Virus record (IMG/VR): IMGVR_UViG_3300043172_000099
Span: 1-22,554 of that record
Source of the DNA: a virus
DNA: 22,554 nucleotides
Direction: 5' to 3' (one strand)
Below, one piece after another: positions 1 through 7,107 of the stretch (position 1 is its first letter; every line of letters starts with the position of its first letter). Made by a program: the position numbers and the translations under genes. The notes below the pieces were generated by a model. It worked only from the letters and a program-made list of their open reading frames with translations. It ran no database searches and was not told where the DNA came from.

Positions 1-11
1 GTCTTCTTTTT

Positions 12-42
12 TTGTGCGCAGGTTTGCGGAAATGACTATAAT
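12..42 (+). promoter_or_regulatory. Candidate sigma70-type promoter before the terminase gene
   Basis: A perfect TATAAT lies at 37-42, about 30 bases before the small-terminase start. The best upstream partner is TTGTGC at 12-17, a weak -35 match with a 19-base spacer, so only the -10 element is convincing. A run of seven T at 7-13 could be the tail of a terminator whose stem lies before the window. A promoter here would start the late transcript for the head genes, but a chance match cannot be excluded. Confidence 0.35.
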
Positions 43-72
43 CGGTCAGAAACCCCGATAGGAGGCCGTACG

Positions 73-561
73 ATGGGACGTAGAGGACCACCACCCAAGC
101 CCACGGCGCTGAAGATCGCGGCGGGCAACCCCGGCCGGCGCCCCCTGAACAAATCCGAGCCGCAGCCGAAGCGTGGAAGCCCCGAGTGCCCCGATTGGTT
201 GGACGACGAGGCAAAGCGGCACTGGGAATATATCCTGCCGATCCTCGATTCCATGCGGGTTCTGACGGTGGCGGAGGGGGATGCGTTGGCGCAGTATTGC
301 CGGGCGTATTCTCGGTGGAAAGCGGCCGAGTCGTACCTGATGGAGCACGGCACGACGTACGAGGTTCTGGATAAAGACGGTTTGTTTCAGCGGGTTCAGG
401 CCCGGCCACAGATTGCGGAGGCCCGGTCGATGCTGGAGGTGATGCACCGGAAGCAACTGGAGTTTGGGTTGACGCCGGCGGCGCGTTCGCGGATCGCGGC
501 GGCGCCGGAACGGTCGGGTGATTCGAAGGGCAAGGCTCGGTTCTTCAAGAGAGGTGGATGA
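73..561 (+). CDS. terS: Terminase small subunit (P27 family)
   Basis: A 162-aa protein of the P27 type, which recognises phage DNA and hands it to the large subunit for packaging. The N-terminus, MGRRGPPPKPTALKI followed by a Gly/Pro/Arg-rich stretch (GNPGRRPLN), is the hallmark of this family. It is followed by an acidic helix (CPDWLDDEAKRHWEYI, about residues 40-55) and a helical core. The length is normal for the family. The ATG at 73 is preceded by a strong Shine-Dalgarno, AGGAGG, at 60-65. The gene directly precedes the large-terminase block, the usual order. Its last 30 or so bases, encoding the basic tail KARFFKRGG, recur at 696-730 (see the repeat entries). Confidence 0.9.
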   Translation: MGRRGPPPKPTALKIAAGNPGRRPLNKSEPQPKRGSPECPDWLDDEAKRHWEYILPILDSMRVLTVAEGDALAQYCRAYSRWKAAESYLMEHGTTYEVLDKDGLFQRVQARPQIAEARSMLEVMHRKQLEFGLTPAARSRIAAAPERSGDSKGKARFFKRGG

Positions 562-565
562 GATG
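531..565 (+). repeat. Direct repeat copy 1 (terminase small-subunit 3' end)
   Basis: A 35-base segment covering the last codons, stop, Shine-Dalgarno (GAGAGGTGG) and following ATG. It matches 696-730 at 33 of 35 positions, with differences at 546 (c versus t) and 563 (a position equivalent to 728) region base g versus t. Both copies deliver a ribosome binding site to a small gene immediately downstream. Confidence 0.9.
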
Positions 566-688
566 TTGTTGGCCTATGAGGTAACGTGGCGAATGCTGTT
601 GCCGTACTATGTCGGCGGTGCGGTCAGCGTCTGCGCCGGGATACTGCTGGCAAAGCTGTTCTGTTGGGCATGGGCAAAGAAATTGTGA
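563..688 (+). CDS. 41-aa single-pass membrane miniprotein
   Basis: A short ORF that begins one base after the small-terminase stop, behind the Shine-Dalgarno GAGAGGTGG. The 41-aa product has one hydrophobic segment at about residues 13-37 (YYVGGAVSVCAGILLAKLF and following) and ends in a basic tail, AWAKKL, the pattern of a single-pass membrane peptide. I do not recognise the family and assign no function. A small holin-like or moron role is possible but unsupported. The stop overlaps a 12-base segment identical to the start region of the large-terminase gene, so this gene may once have abutted a large-terminase gene directly. Confidence 0.6.
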   Translation: MLLAYEVTWRMLLPYYVGGAVSVCAGILLAKLFCWAWAKKL

Positions 689-698
689 TTAGCGACAA
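687..698 (+). repeat. 12-base copy of the large-terminase start region
   Basis: GATTAGCGACAA at 687-698 is identical to 920-931, where it encodes Ile-Ser-Asp-Lys at the start of the large terminase. At 696-698 it shares the bases CAA with the second copy of the small-terminase end, which starts at 696. The two borrowed segments therefore meet at a three-base microhomology. Confidence 0.75.
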
Positions 699-730
699 GG
701 CTCGGTTCTTTAAGAGAGGTGGATGATATG
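696..730 (+). repeat. Direct repeat copy 2 (vestigial terminase small-subunit end)
   Basis: A second copy of the 35-base terminal segment of the small terminase gene (33 of 35 bases identical to 531-565). It lies between the 41-aa and 65-aa miniprotein genes and supplies the Shine-Dalgarno for the latter. It has no coding role of its own here. Confidence 0.9.
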
Positions 731-925
731 CCAGACGGGATACTGGGACATTGTGAGACCTGCCGTTGGTGGGAACCGGCGCAGCGCGTCGATGCAACCT
801 TATCTGCCCAGGGTGTTTGCCGGAGATACCCGCCGAGCATCTTGTTAGGTCGCACCGATCCGCCGCATCCACCAGAAACGTGGGCGAATACCTATTGTGG
901 TGAATGGACCGTGGATGACGATTAG
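728..925 (+). CDS. Small Cys-rich (putative zinc-binding) phage protein
   Basis: A 65-aa protein with four cysteines, C9, C12, C31 and C57, in the pattern CxxCRWW ... VCRRYPP ... YCGEW. This arrangement, ending in an Asp-rich tail, is a recurrent small phage protein type. The paired cysteines suggest a metal-binding knuckle, but the function is unknown. I chose the ATG at 728 because GAGAGGTGG lies at 714-722. A GTG at 719 would extend it by three residues but lies inside that site. The 3' end overlaps the likely start of the large terminase by 11 bases, suggesting translational coupling. Confidence 0.75.
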   Translation: MPDGILGHCETCRWWEPAQRVDATLSAQGVCRRYPPSILLGRTDPPHPPETWANTYCGEWTVDDD

Positions 926-2540
926 CGACAAATGGCGAACCCGCTTCAAGCTGATCCCCGGTTACGATCCGGTGGCGTCGGCCGGCGAAGGCGAACGCTT
1001 CGACGAGCAGGCGGCGGACGACGCGATCGAGTTCGTCGAGACGTGCTGCCACCACGTCGAGGGCCGGTGGGCGGGGCAACTGCTACGGCTGGAGGAATGG
1101 CAGCGGGCGTTATTCGGTTGCCTGTTTGGGTGGAAGCGTGCGGACGGGAGCCGGCGGTATCGCGAAGCCCTGATCTTCTTGCCCCGGAAGAATAGCAAAA
1201 CCACGATGGGTTCTGCCATCGTTTGCGTCGTCGCGTACACCGACAACGAACCGGGGGCCAAGTTGTACAGCACCGCCGCCGAACGCGAACAGGCTCGCAT
1301 CTGTTTCGAGATCACGGCGGGCATGATTCGGCTTGAGCCTGACATGCTGAGCCGTGCCGAGATATTTAAGTACAGCGTCGTGTTCCACGGCGGGGCGGGA
1401 TCGTACAAGGCGTTGTCGGCGGAGGCGGGACACAAACACGGGCTGAACCCCCACCTCGTAATCAATGACGAGTTGCACGTCCACCCAACGAAAGACTTGA
1501 CTGTTGCGATGGGTTCGGGCATGGGTGCGCGGCGGCAACCGCTGCTGATCCATCTGACGACAAGCGACTTCGAGCGGCCGGGGTCAATCTGTAATGAGAT
1601 GCACGATTACGCCAGCAAGGTCCGCGATGGGATCATCGTTGATTCGTCGTTTCTGCCAATCATCTATGAAGCCAGCCGCGACGACGATTGGACCGACGCA
1701 GCTACGTGGTACAAGGCGAATCCAAACCTTGGCATATCGGTATCTCGCGACTTTATTGCCCGCAAATGTCAACGGGCGCAGGATACGCCAGCCGAAGAGA
1801 ACGAATTCAAGCGGCTGCACCTGAACATCCGCACCGAGCAGGCAGTGCGCTGGCTGCCGATGGAGAAGTGGGATGCCTGCGAGGTGGTTTGCGACGACGA
1901 AGAACTGCTCGGTAAACCGTGTATGGGCGGCCTCGACTTGGCGGCCACCAGTGATATCACGGCCCTCGTGCTTCTGTTCGATCTTGACAACGGCGTGCGT
2001 CGGCTGCTGTGCTTCTTCTGGGTGCCCGAGGCCCAGCTATTGAACCCGCGTAATCCGAATCGGGAGGCGTATCAAGAGTGGGCGAAGGCGGGCGTGCTGC
2101 GCACGACGCCGGAAGACATGATCGACTATGGCTTTGTGCGGCGCGACATAAACCAGATTGGCGAGCAGTACAAAATAATCGACCTCGCGATTGACCGGCT
2201 GTTCCAGGGGGCTCAGCTTGCGAACGAGTTGGACGAAAAGGATGGCTTCGAGGTGACGGGGTTCGGGCAAGGCTTCATGTCGATGGCCGCGCCGACGCTT
2301 GAGCTTGAAAGGCTGATCCTGTCGGGCAAGCTTGACCACGGCGGCAACCCGGTGCTTCGGTGGATGGCTGCGAACGTGGCAGTCAAGTATGACGAGGCGG
2401 GCAACATGAAGCCGAACAAGGCGAAGTCCAGCGGGAAGATCGACGGTATTGTGTGTGCGATCATGGCCCTGGGGCGGGCAATGGTACAAGAGGAACCGGG
2501 GGAAAGCATCTACGAGACGCAGGGGATTACGTTCGTATGA
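915..2540 (+). CDS. terL: Terminase large subunit (HK97-like, Terminase_1 type)
   Basis: The packaging motor: an ATPase that drives DNA into the prohead plus a nuclease that cuts the concatemer. Counting from the ATG at 915 (541 aa), a Walker A-like LPRKNSKT lies at about residues 89-96 and a Walker B LVINDE at about 181-186, followed by the LTTS coupling motif near 214. The C-terminal RNase H-like nuclease starts with GGLDLAATSD (acidic residues at about 341 and 347), with a further Asp in SGKIDG near residue 510. All key motifs are present, so the gene looks intact. In-frame GTG codons at 897 and 900 would add five or six residues but lie inside the upstream gene. The ATG is preferred, though no strong Shine-Dalgarno precedes it, so coupling to the upstream gene is likely. 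Confidence 0.93.
   Translation: MTISDKWRTRFKLIPGYDPVASAGEGERFDEQAADDAIEFVETCCHHVEGRWAGQLLRLEEWQRALFGCLFGWKRADGSRRYREALIFLPRKNSKTTMGSAIVCVVAYTDNEPGAKLYSTAAEREQARICFEITAGMIRLEPDMLSRAEIFKYSVVFHGGAGSYKALSAEAGHKHGLNPHLVINDELHVHPTKDLTVAMGSGMGARRQPLLIHLTTSDFERPGSICNEMHDYASKVRDGIIVDSSFLPIIYEASRDDDWTDAATWYKANPNLGISVSRDFIARKCQRAQDTPAEENEFKRLHLNIRTEQAVRWLPMEKWDACEVVCDDEELLGKPCMGGLDLAATSDITALVLLFDLDNGVRRLLCFFWVPEAQLLNPRNPNREAYQEWAKAGVLRTTPEDMIDYGFVRRDINQIGEQYKIIDLAIDRLFQGAQLANELDEKDGFEVTGFGQGFMSMAAPTLELERLILSGKLDHGGNPVLRWMAANVAVKYDEAGNMKPNKAKSSGKIDGIVCAIMALGRAMVQEEPGESIYETQGITFV
920..931 (+). repeat. Source copy of the 12-base terminase junction repeat
   Basis: GATTAGCGACAA, in frame as part of the second to sixth codons of the large terminase. 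It is identical to 687-698. In this copy it continues into the terminase reading frame, whereas in the other copy it continues into small-terminase sequence. Confidence 0.75.
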
Positions 2541-2701
2541 TACGCGACATTGCCCTTGACCTGTCCCTACTCTGCGGCGTTGCCGCGATTTCTTACGGGT
2601 TGTACTTGATTCATCTGTCGGTGGCGCTTATCTTTCTGGGGACAGCCCTCGCCGCTGGTGCGTTGTGGCTGGGTATGAGGCGTCGTCATGGGTCTGGTTA
2701 G
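2537..2701 (+). CDS. 54-aa two-helix membrane protein
   Basis: Starts with an ATGA overlap on the large-terminase stop and runs 14 bases into the portal gene. The 54-aa product has two hydrophobic segments, about residues 8-26 (SLLCGVAAISYGLYLI) and 29-46 (VALIFLGTALAAGALWLG), joined by a short turn, and ends in a basic RRRH cluster. Small proteins with a GLYLI-turn-hydrophobic hairpin are common between the terminase and portal genes of HK97-like phages. Their role is not settled. The topology would also fit a holin-like protein, but position alone does not support a lysis role. An in-frame upstream start at 2453 would lie wholly inside the terminase gene and is unlikely. Confidence 0.7.
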   Translation: MIRDIALDLSLLCGVAAISYGLYLIHLSVALIFLGTALAAGALWLGMRRRHGSG

Positions 2702-4346
2702 CGCCCTTGTAGAGCGTACATCGTCCCGTTCTTTCGAGAATCCCGCCACGAATCTGAGCGATCCGGCCGCCTGGCTTAGCGAGATGTTCGGCGGTGGCGA
2801 GTCAGATTCCGGCGTCAAGGTGAATCGGAAGACCGTTCTGGGACTACCGCCCTTACTGCGAGCCGTGACGCTGCTCAGCACCGACGTTGCCAAGCTGCCG
2901 CTCGTTGTCTACAGGCGATTACCTGAAGGCGGGAAGGAAAAGGCACCCGAACATCCCGCATATTATATCCTACGTCGGAAGGCTACGCCGGAGATAACGG
3001 CGTCCGTTTTCATACAGACGCTGATCGGCCATGCGTTGCTGAAGGGCGATGGGTATGCGTACATTCGGCGGCTTGGCAGCGGTGCGCCCCAAGAACTCTG
3101 GCCGCTGAATCCGGACGTGACGTTCCCCGTTCGCGAGAACGGCGTGCTCTGGTACACGACACAGATTGAGGGCAACCCGCATAAACTGCCGGCAGCGGAC
3201 GTGTTGCATGTTCATGGGTTGGGCTTCGATGGCCTAAGTGGATACCCGATAATCGAGATCGCGAAAGACGCAATCGGGCTGGGCCTGGGTATCCAGAAAT
3301 ACCGTTCCAAGTTCTTTGCGAACAACGCACGCCCCGGCATGGCGCTAGAGTTCCCGCAGACGCTCAGCGATAAAGCACGCGACAACATCGCGAAATCGTG
3401 GAAGACGATGTACGGCGGGCTTGACCAGCAGCACCGGACGGCAATCCTAGAAGAGGGCGTCAAGGTTCACCCGTTCACAACCAATGCGAAAGACGCACAG
3501 CTCGCGGAAGCTCTGCCGTTCACGGCACGCGACGTATCGAACATCACGGGCGTACCACCGCACAAGCTCGGCGACGATGTGCGTACCAGCTACGCCAGCT
3601 TAGAGCAGGAAAACCAAGCCTACCTGAACGAAGCTCTCGACGGCTGGCTCGTGGCATTCGAGGACGAATGCTGGGACAAGCTGTTGACCGAGGACGAGAA
3701 ACGGAACGATACGCACGTGGTCGAGTTCCTGCGCAACGCCCTCGTTCGGGCCGACCTAAAAACCCGCTTCGGTGCCTACCATTCTGCATTACAGGATGGG
3801 TGGATGAACCGCGACGAAGTACGCGATCGCGAGAACATGAACCCGCTCCCGGATGGGCAGGGTGAGGAATACTTGGTGCCACTGAACATGGCGCCGGCGG
3901 GCGGTGACGGGGATGACGACGGCGAGCCACAGCCGACGGATGAAGACAAAGACGACGAGCAGCCACGAGCCGTGACGCCGGCGCAGCGGGCGCTGCTGGC
4001 CGATGCCCTGGTGGGGATGGTGCGGCGGATTGCGAAGTCGGCACAACGTAACGCAAAGCGCGGCGGCGATGTGTACATGGCCTGGATTAACGACGGCCTA
4101 GATCGGCACGCGTCGGCGGTGATGGATGCGATAACGGGTCCGGTGCAGGTGATGCAGGAAAGTGGAGCGGCGTCGCCAGAGATGCTTGCGCGAGCGTGTG
4201 ACCTGTTTATGTCATGGACACGTCAGGAGCTACTCACGGTAGCGGAATGTGCCGAATCAGAACTAGTCAGGCGATTGGCAGCGGGGATGATGGCATTAGA
4301 ACTGCGCTCGGGCACGCTGCTCGATAAGATACTAGACGGAGATTGA
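2688..4346 (+). CDS. Portal protein (HK97 family)
   Basis: A 552-aa protein forming the dodecameric ring at the unique capsid vertex through which DNA enters and leaves. Typical portal features are visible: an N-terminal segment with LPPLLRAVTLLSTDVAKLPL (residues about 53-72), GDGYAYIRR, the LWPLNPD motif, the segment GFDGLSGYPIIEIAKDAIGL with its helix, and ARDVSNITGVPPHKLGD near residues 283-300. The core ends near residue 405. The last 150 residues hold a very acidic linker (about 410-430, rich in Asp, Glu and Pro) followed by a helical tail, longer than in compact family members. It overlaps the upstream membrane gene by 14 bases and is followed three bases later by the protease. Confidence 0.92.
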   Translation: MGLVSALVERTSSRSFENPATNLSDPAAWLSEMFGGGESDSGVKVNRKTVLGLPPLLRAVTLLSTDVAKLPLVVYRRLPEGGKEKAPEHPAYYILRRKATPEITASVFIQTLIGHALLKGDGYAYIRRLGSGAPQELWPLNPDVTFPVRENGVLWYTTQIEGNPHKLPAADVLHVHGLGFDGLSGYPIIEIAKDAIGLGLGIQKYRSKFFANNARPGMALEFPQTLSDKARDNIAKSWKTMYGGLDQQHRTAILEEGVKVHPFTTNAKDAQLAEALPFTARDVSNITGVPPHKLGDDVRTSYASLEQENQAYLNEALDGWLVAFEDECWDKLLTEDEKRNDTHVVEFLRNALVRADLKTRFGAYHSALQDGWMNRDEVRDRENMNPLPDGQGEEYLVPLNMAPAGGDGDDDGEPQPTDEDKDDEQPRAVTPAQRALLADALVGMVRRIAKSAQRNAKRGGDVYMAWINDGLDRHASAVMDAITGPVQVMQESGAASPEMLARACDLFMSWTRQELLTVAECAESELVRRLAAGMMALELRSGTLLDKILDGD

Positions 4347-4349
4347 CCG

Positions 4350-5078
4350 ATGCCGAACAAGACCGATACGCCACAAATGGAGCGTCGCTACACACCGCAG
4401 GTTGTCGCGGTGGAGTCGCGGGCCGACGATCAGCCGAGCCAGATCGCGGGCTATGCGGCCGTGTACTATGACGGGACGCCGGAGACCGAGTTCGTGCTGT
4501 GGGAGGGTGCCGTCGAGCGGATCATGCCAGGGGCATTCGATCGGGCGATCCGCGAGGATGACGTGCGTGGATTGTTCAACCATGATCCGAACCAGGTCCT
4601 CGGCCGAACCGCAGCCAATACGCTGACGCTATCGAGCGATGCGACCGGGCTCCGATATGTGGACGACGTGCCGGACACGGGCGTGGGGCGCGACGTGTCA
4701 GCGAGCATCGAACGCGGCGACGTAACCGGTTCCAGCTTTTCGTTCACGATTACGGACGTTGAATGGCGAGTCGAAGATGAGATAGAGATCCGCGAGATTC
4801 GGGGCGTACGGGTCTACGATGTTGGGCCGGTGACGTTCGCGGCCTATGAAGCGACAAGCGCCGGAATTCGCGCCTTGCAGGTGCTTGACGTGACCCACAT
4901 GGGGACCGTTGGTCGCGCATACACGCTAGGTGAAGATCCGCTTGATGGCGTGCGCAGCGAACGGGCTGAATTGCTCAAGGCGGATTGGGCCGGCGCCGAG
5001 AGTGACCGGCGTGAACTGGCTCGCATCGCCCGCAGAAATCGTGCCCGCATTGTCGAATTGGGGTTGACACGCCCATAA
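4350..5078 (+). CDS. Prohead maturation protease (HK97 type)
   Basis: A 242-aa serine protease that cleaves the scaffolding domain of the capsid protein during head maturation. The fold's signature runs IAGYAAVY, then PGAFDRAI, then GLFNHDPNQVLGRT carrying the catalytic His (H78), then the active-site Ser in VTGSSFSF (S128 or S129). The third catalytic residue is probably one of the acidic residues around 150-158, which I cannot fix by eye. Its position between portal and capsid genes is canonical. The last 60 residues are charged and helical, rich in Arg and Glu, and may be a scaffold-like tail. The ATG at 4350 follows the portal stop by three bases. Confidence 0.9.
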   Translation: MPNKTDTPQMERRYTPQVVAVESRADDQPSQIAGYAAVYYDGTPETEFVLWEGAVERIMPGAFDRAIREDDVRGLFNHDPNQVLGRTAANTLTLSSDATGLRYVDDVPDTGVGRDVSASIERGDVTGSSFSFTITDVEWRVEDEIEIREIRGVRVYDVGPVTFAAYEATSAGIRALQVLDVTHMGTVGRAYTLGEDPLDGVRSERAELLKADWAGAESDRRELARIARRNRARIVELGLTRP

Positions 5079-5253
5079 GTGGGTGCCATAGTTCTATCGG
5101 ATAGCATCCCCACGCCGCTCAGACGGCATGGGTAGCAGGTCTGAATCGCTGCTCAGACGGCGGAAGCCCTGTAAGCGAGATTGGTTTGTACTCGCTGACG
5201 GGTTCCCACCGTTTCCATTTCGGTCGTTCCCGCCAGCCCATGAGGATTGAGAC
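5079..5253 (+). promoter_or_regulatory. Structured leader of the major capsid gene
   Basis: This 175-base gap is the longest non-coding stretch in the window. GCTCAGACGGC occurs twice (5117-5127 and 5151-5161), and each copy can form a small stem around an identical CTCAGA loop (gccg or gctg with cggc). A third hairpin, AGCGAG at 5174-5179 with CTCGCT at 5191-5196, follows. An unlisted ORF of 40 codons at 5128-5250 (ATG, no Shine-Dalgarno) ends four bases before the capsid start with a Phe/Pro-rich C-terminus. The region may be a 5' leader or processing site boosting capsid expression, or may hold a tiny gene. The capsid Shine-Dalgarno, GAGGA, lies at 5242-5246. Confidence 0.4.
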
Positions 5254-6579
5254 ATGGACCTAAAGGAACTGCGCGAGAAACGCGCTAAGGCCGCAGCCGC
5301 AATTGCGGAACTCCAGAAGATCAATGCCGACGCCGAGCACGAATGGTCGGCGGAAGACGAGCAACGCTGGACGGGGGCCAACGGCGATTATGACAAGCTG
5401 ACGGGCGAGATCGAGCAGGCCGAGCGCAGCGAACGGGCTACCGAGATTCAGCGTGAGCAGACTGAACCCGTCGCCCCGCCGATCAGCCGCGACACGATTC
5501 CGCCCGAACGGGAGACGGCGACGCAGAGTCGGACCGTCACCGAGGAAGACCGCTCGCTTGCGTTACAGGCGTGGGCGCGTGTCGGCCAGGGCGAGGACAT
5601 CGAGGACCGACACCGGGAAGCGGCCGAGCTGTGCAACATCAATCTCCGGGCCCGGAATCTCACCATACCACTGAGCCGCAACTTTGCATCGCAGGCGCGG
5701 GAGTCCCGGGCGCTAAGCGCGACTATCCCCAGTGCGGGTGCCGCCACCATCCCTGAGGGATTCGTTCCCCGGCTTGAGCGGGCGCTGCTGACATTCGGCG
5801 GCATGATGACCGTTTCAGAGATCATCACCACGACCGCCGGCGAAGACTTGCCGTGGCCGACCACGGACGATACCAGCAATGCCGGTGAGCAGATCGGCGA
5901 GAACCAGGAAGTCAACGAACAAGACGTGACGTTCGGCGCGATGGTATTGCAGGCGTACCAGTGGTCGTCGAAGATGGTCAAGGTGCCGTTCGTCTTGCTA
6001 CAAGATTCAGCCTTCAACCTTGCGAACCTGCTCGGCGACATGCTGGGTGAGCGGCTCGCCCGCATCCTGAACACGCGCTTCACTACGGGCACGGGTGCCG
6101 GTACGGCTTACGGCATCATCCCGGCGTCCACGCTTGGTAAGACGACCGACGTGGCCGCTGCGATCGACTGGAGCGAGATCACCGACCTGATTCACTCCGT
6201 CGATCCGAGTTACCGAATGGGTGCGGGGTTCATGTTTCACGACAACATCGCGCTCTACATTCGGAAGCTCGTTGATGGTGAAGGTCGGTCGCTGTGGTTG
6301 GCCGATCCGAACGGCGTAGCACCCGCCACACTGCAAGGGTATCCGTATACCATCAACCAGGACATGGCTTCGACGGACCCGCCGACCACGGCGACGAAAA
6401 CGATGCTATTCGGCCAACTCTCGAAGTACAAGATTCGGATGGTCGGCAGCATTCGTTTGAAGCGGCTCGAAGAGCGGTATGCGGAATTCGATCAGATCGC
6501 GTTCTTGGCGTACATGCGGGCCGATGGCGCCCTACTCGACGCGGGAACGAACCCGGTTAAGCACATGCTCCAAACGTAA
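5254..6579 (+). CDS. Major capsid protein (HK97 fold)
   Basis: A 441-aa capsid subunit. Residues 1-70 are a charged, coiled-coil-like delta domain (LKELREKRAKAAAAIAELQ), which serves as built-in scaffold in this family and is removed by the protease. A disordered Pro/Glu-rich stretch follows (about 70-100). The HK97 core begins near residue 155 with ALSATIPSAGAATIPEGFVP, the N-arm and strand region, then FGGMMTVSEI, the extended E-loop (about 195-230) and the spine helix (QDSAFNLANLLGDMLGERLA). The cleavage site must lie before the core, but I cannot place it exactly. The C-terminus, ending VKHMLQT after the FLAYMRADGALLD P-domain strand, is complete. The neighbours agree with this call. Confidence 0.93.
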   Translation: MDLKELREKRAKAAAAIAELQKINADAEHEWSAEDEQRWTGANGDYDKLTGEIEQAERSERATEIQREQTEPVAPPISRDTIPPERETATQSRTVTEEDRSLALQAWARVGQGEDIEDRHREAAELCNINLRARNLTIPLSRNFASQARESRALSATIPSAGAATIPEGFVPRLERALLTFGGMMTVSEIITTTAGEDLPWPTTDDTSNAGEQIGENQEVNEQDVTFGAMVLQAYQWSSKMVKVPFVLLQDSAFNLANLLGDMLGERLARILNTRFTTGTGAGTAYGIIPASTLGKTTDVAAAIDWSEITDLIHSVDPSYRMGAGFMFHDNIALYIRKLVDGEGRSLWLADPNGVAPATLQGYPYTINQDMASTDPPTTATKTMLFGQLSKYKIRMVGSIRLKRLEERYAEFDQIAFLAYMRADGALLDAGTNPVKHMLQT

Positions 6580-6590
6580 GGAGAATCACA

Positions 6591-7025
6591 ATGGCTAGTC
6601 TTTTCCACGAGCGGCATCTCGTAACCAAGGTCGCGGACGTGTCCGGGGCGGGAAGCGGTGATGTAACCACCGACGGCGTTGACATGGCGGGCTATCAGGG
6701 TTGCTACTTCATTAGCTCATACGGTACTGCTGCATCAAACAACCTGCCGTACCTGCAAGGATCGAACGACGACGGCAGCGGCGATTCGTACGAAGATCTG
6801 GAGGGTACCGAAGTCGGCGTGGGCAGCAGCGACGAGGATGTGTGGGCGGAGATTCACACGCCAGTTGAGCAGTGGGTGCGAGCGGTCTACGAGCGTGGCA
6901 CCTCAAGCACGCTCGGTGACATCTGGTGCATCCGCTACGGCGCGCGCAGCATCCCTCAGGACAACACGACCACCGGGACGATTTACGGCGAGGCGCACAT
7001 CTCGCCCGCCGAGGGCACGAAGTAG
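6591..7025 (+). CDS. Putative capsid decoration or minor head protein
   Basis: A 144-aa protein 11 bases after the capsid stop, with a strong AAGGAG Shine-Dalgarno. The layout (N-terminal ERHLVTKVADVSG, a GYQGCYFISSYGT strand, an acidic loop, VEQWVRAVYERGTSS, IWCIRYGARSIPQ and a C-terminal HISPAEGTK) matches a type of small structural protein often found directly after HK97-type capsid genes. Expression linked to the capsid gene suggests a high copy number, consistent with a decoration or cement protein. That role is inferred from position, and I see no motif proving it. Confidence 0.6.
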   Translation: MASLFHERHLVTKVADVSGAGSGDVTTDGVDMAGYQGCYFISSYGTAASNNLPYLQGSNDDGSGDSYEDLEGTEVGVGSSDEDVWAEIHTPVEQWVRAVYERGTSSTLGDIWCIRYGARSIPQDNTTTGTIYGEAHISPAEGTK

Positions 7026-7053
7026 GTAGTTGAATCCGTGCCTTGAATGGCTA

Positions 7054-7086
7054 CTCGGCGTGGGCCTGGCATAGGCCCACGCCGGG
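7054..7086 (+). other. Strong 14-bp hairpin without a U-tract
   Basis: The sequence CGGCGTGGGCCT at 7056-7067 is perfectly complementary to AGGCCCACGCCG at 7073-7084 around a five-base GGCAT loop. Two further pairs (one G-T wobble) extend the stem to 7054/7086. It lies between the putative decoration gene and the fibre gene. No T-run follows on either strand, so it is not a standard intrinsic terminator. An RNA-processing, mRNA-stabilising or partial-termination role is possible. Confidence 0.85.
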
Positions 7087-7107
7087 GCAACTAACGGAGT
7101 ATGGAAC

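Noticed and set aside
897-914. GTG starts for the large terminase at 897 or 900
   Set aside because: They would lie inside the preceding gene with no Shine-Dalgarno; the ATG at 915 fits the family better.
5128-5250. 40-codon ORF before the capsid gene as a confident gene
   Set aside because: No ribosome binding site and no recognised relatives; kept only as an alternative reading of the leader.
5448-6092. 214-aa minus-strand open frame inside the capsid gene
   Set aside because: Shadow of the major capsid gene; Ser/Arg-biased composition and no domain.
7054-7086. Rho-independent terminator
   Set aside because: The stem is strong but no T-run follows on either strand, so it is recorded as a hairpin only.
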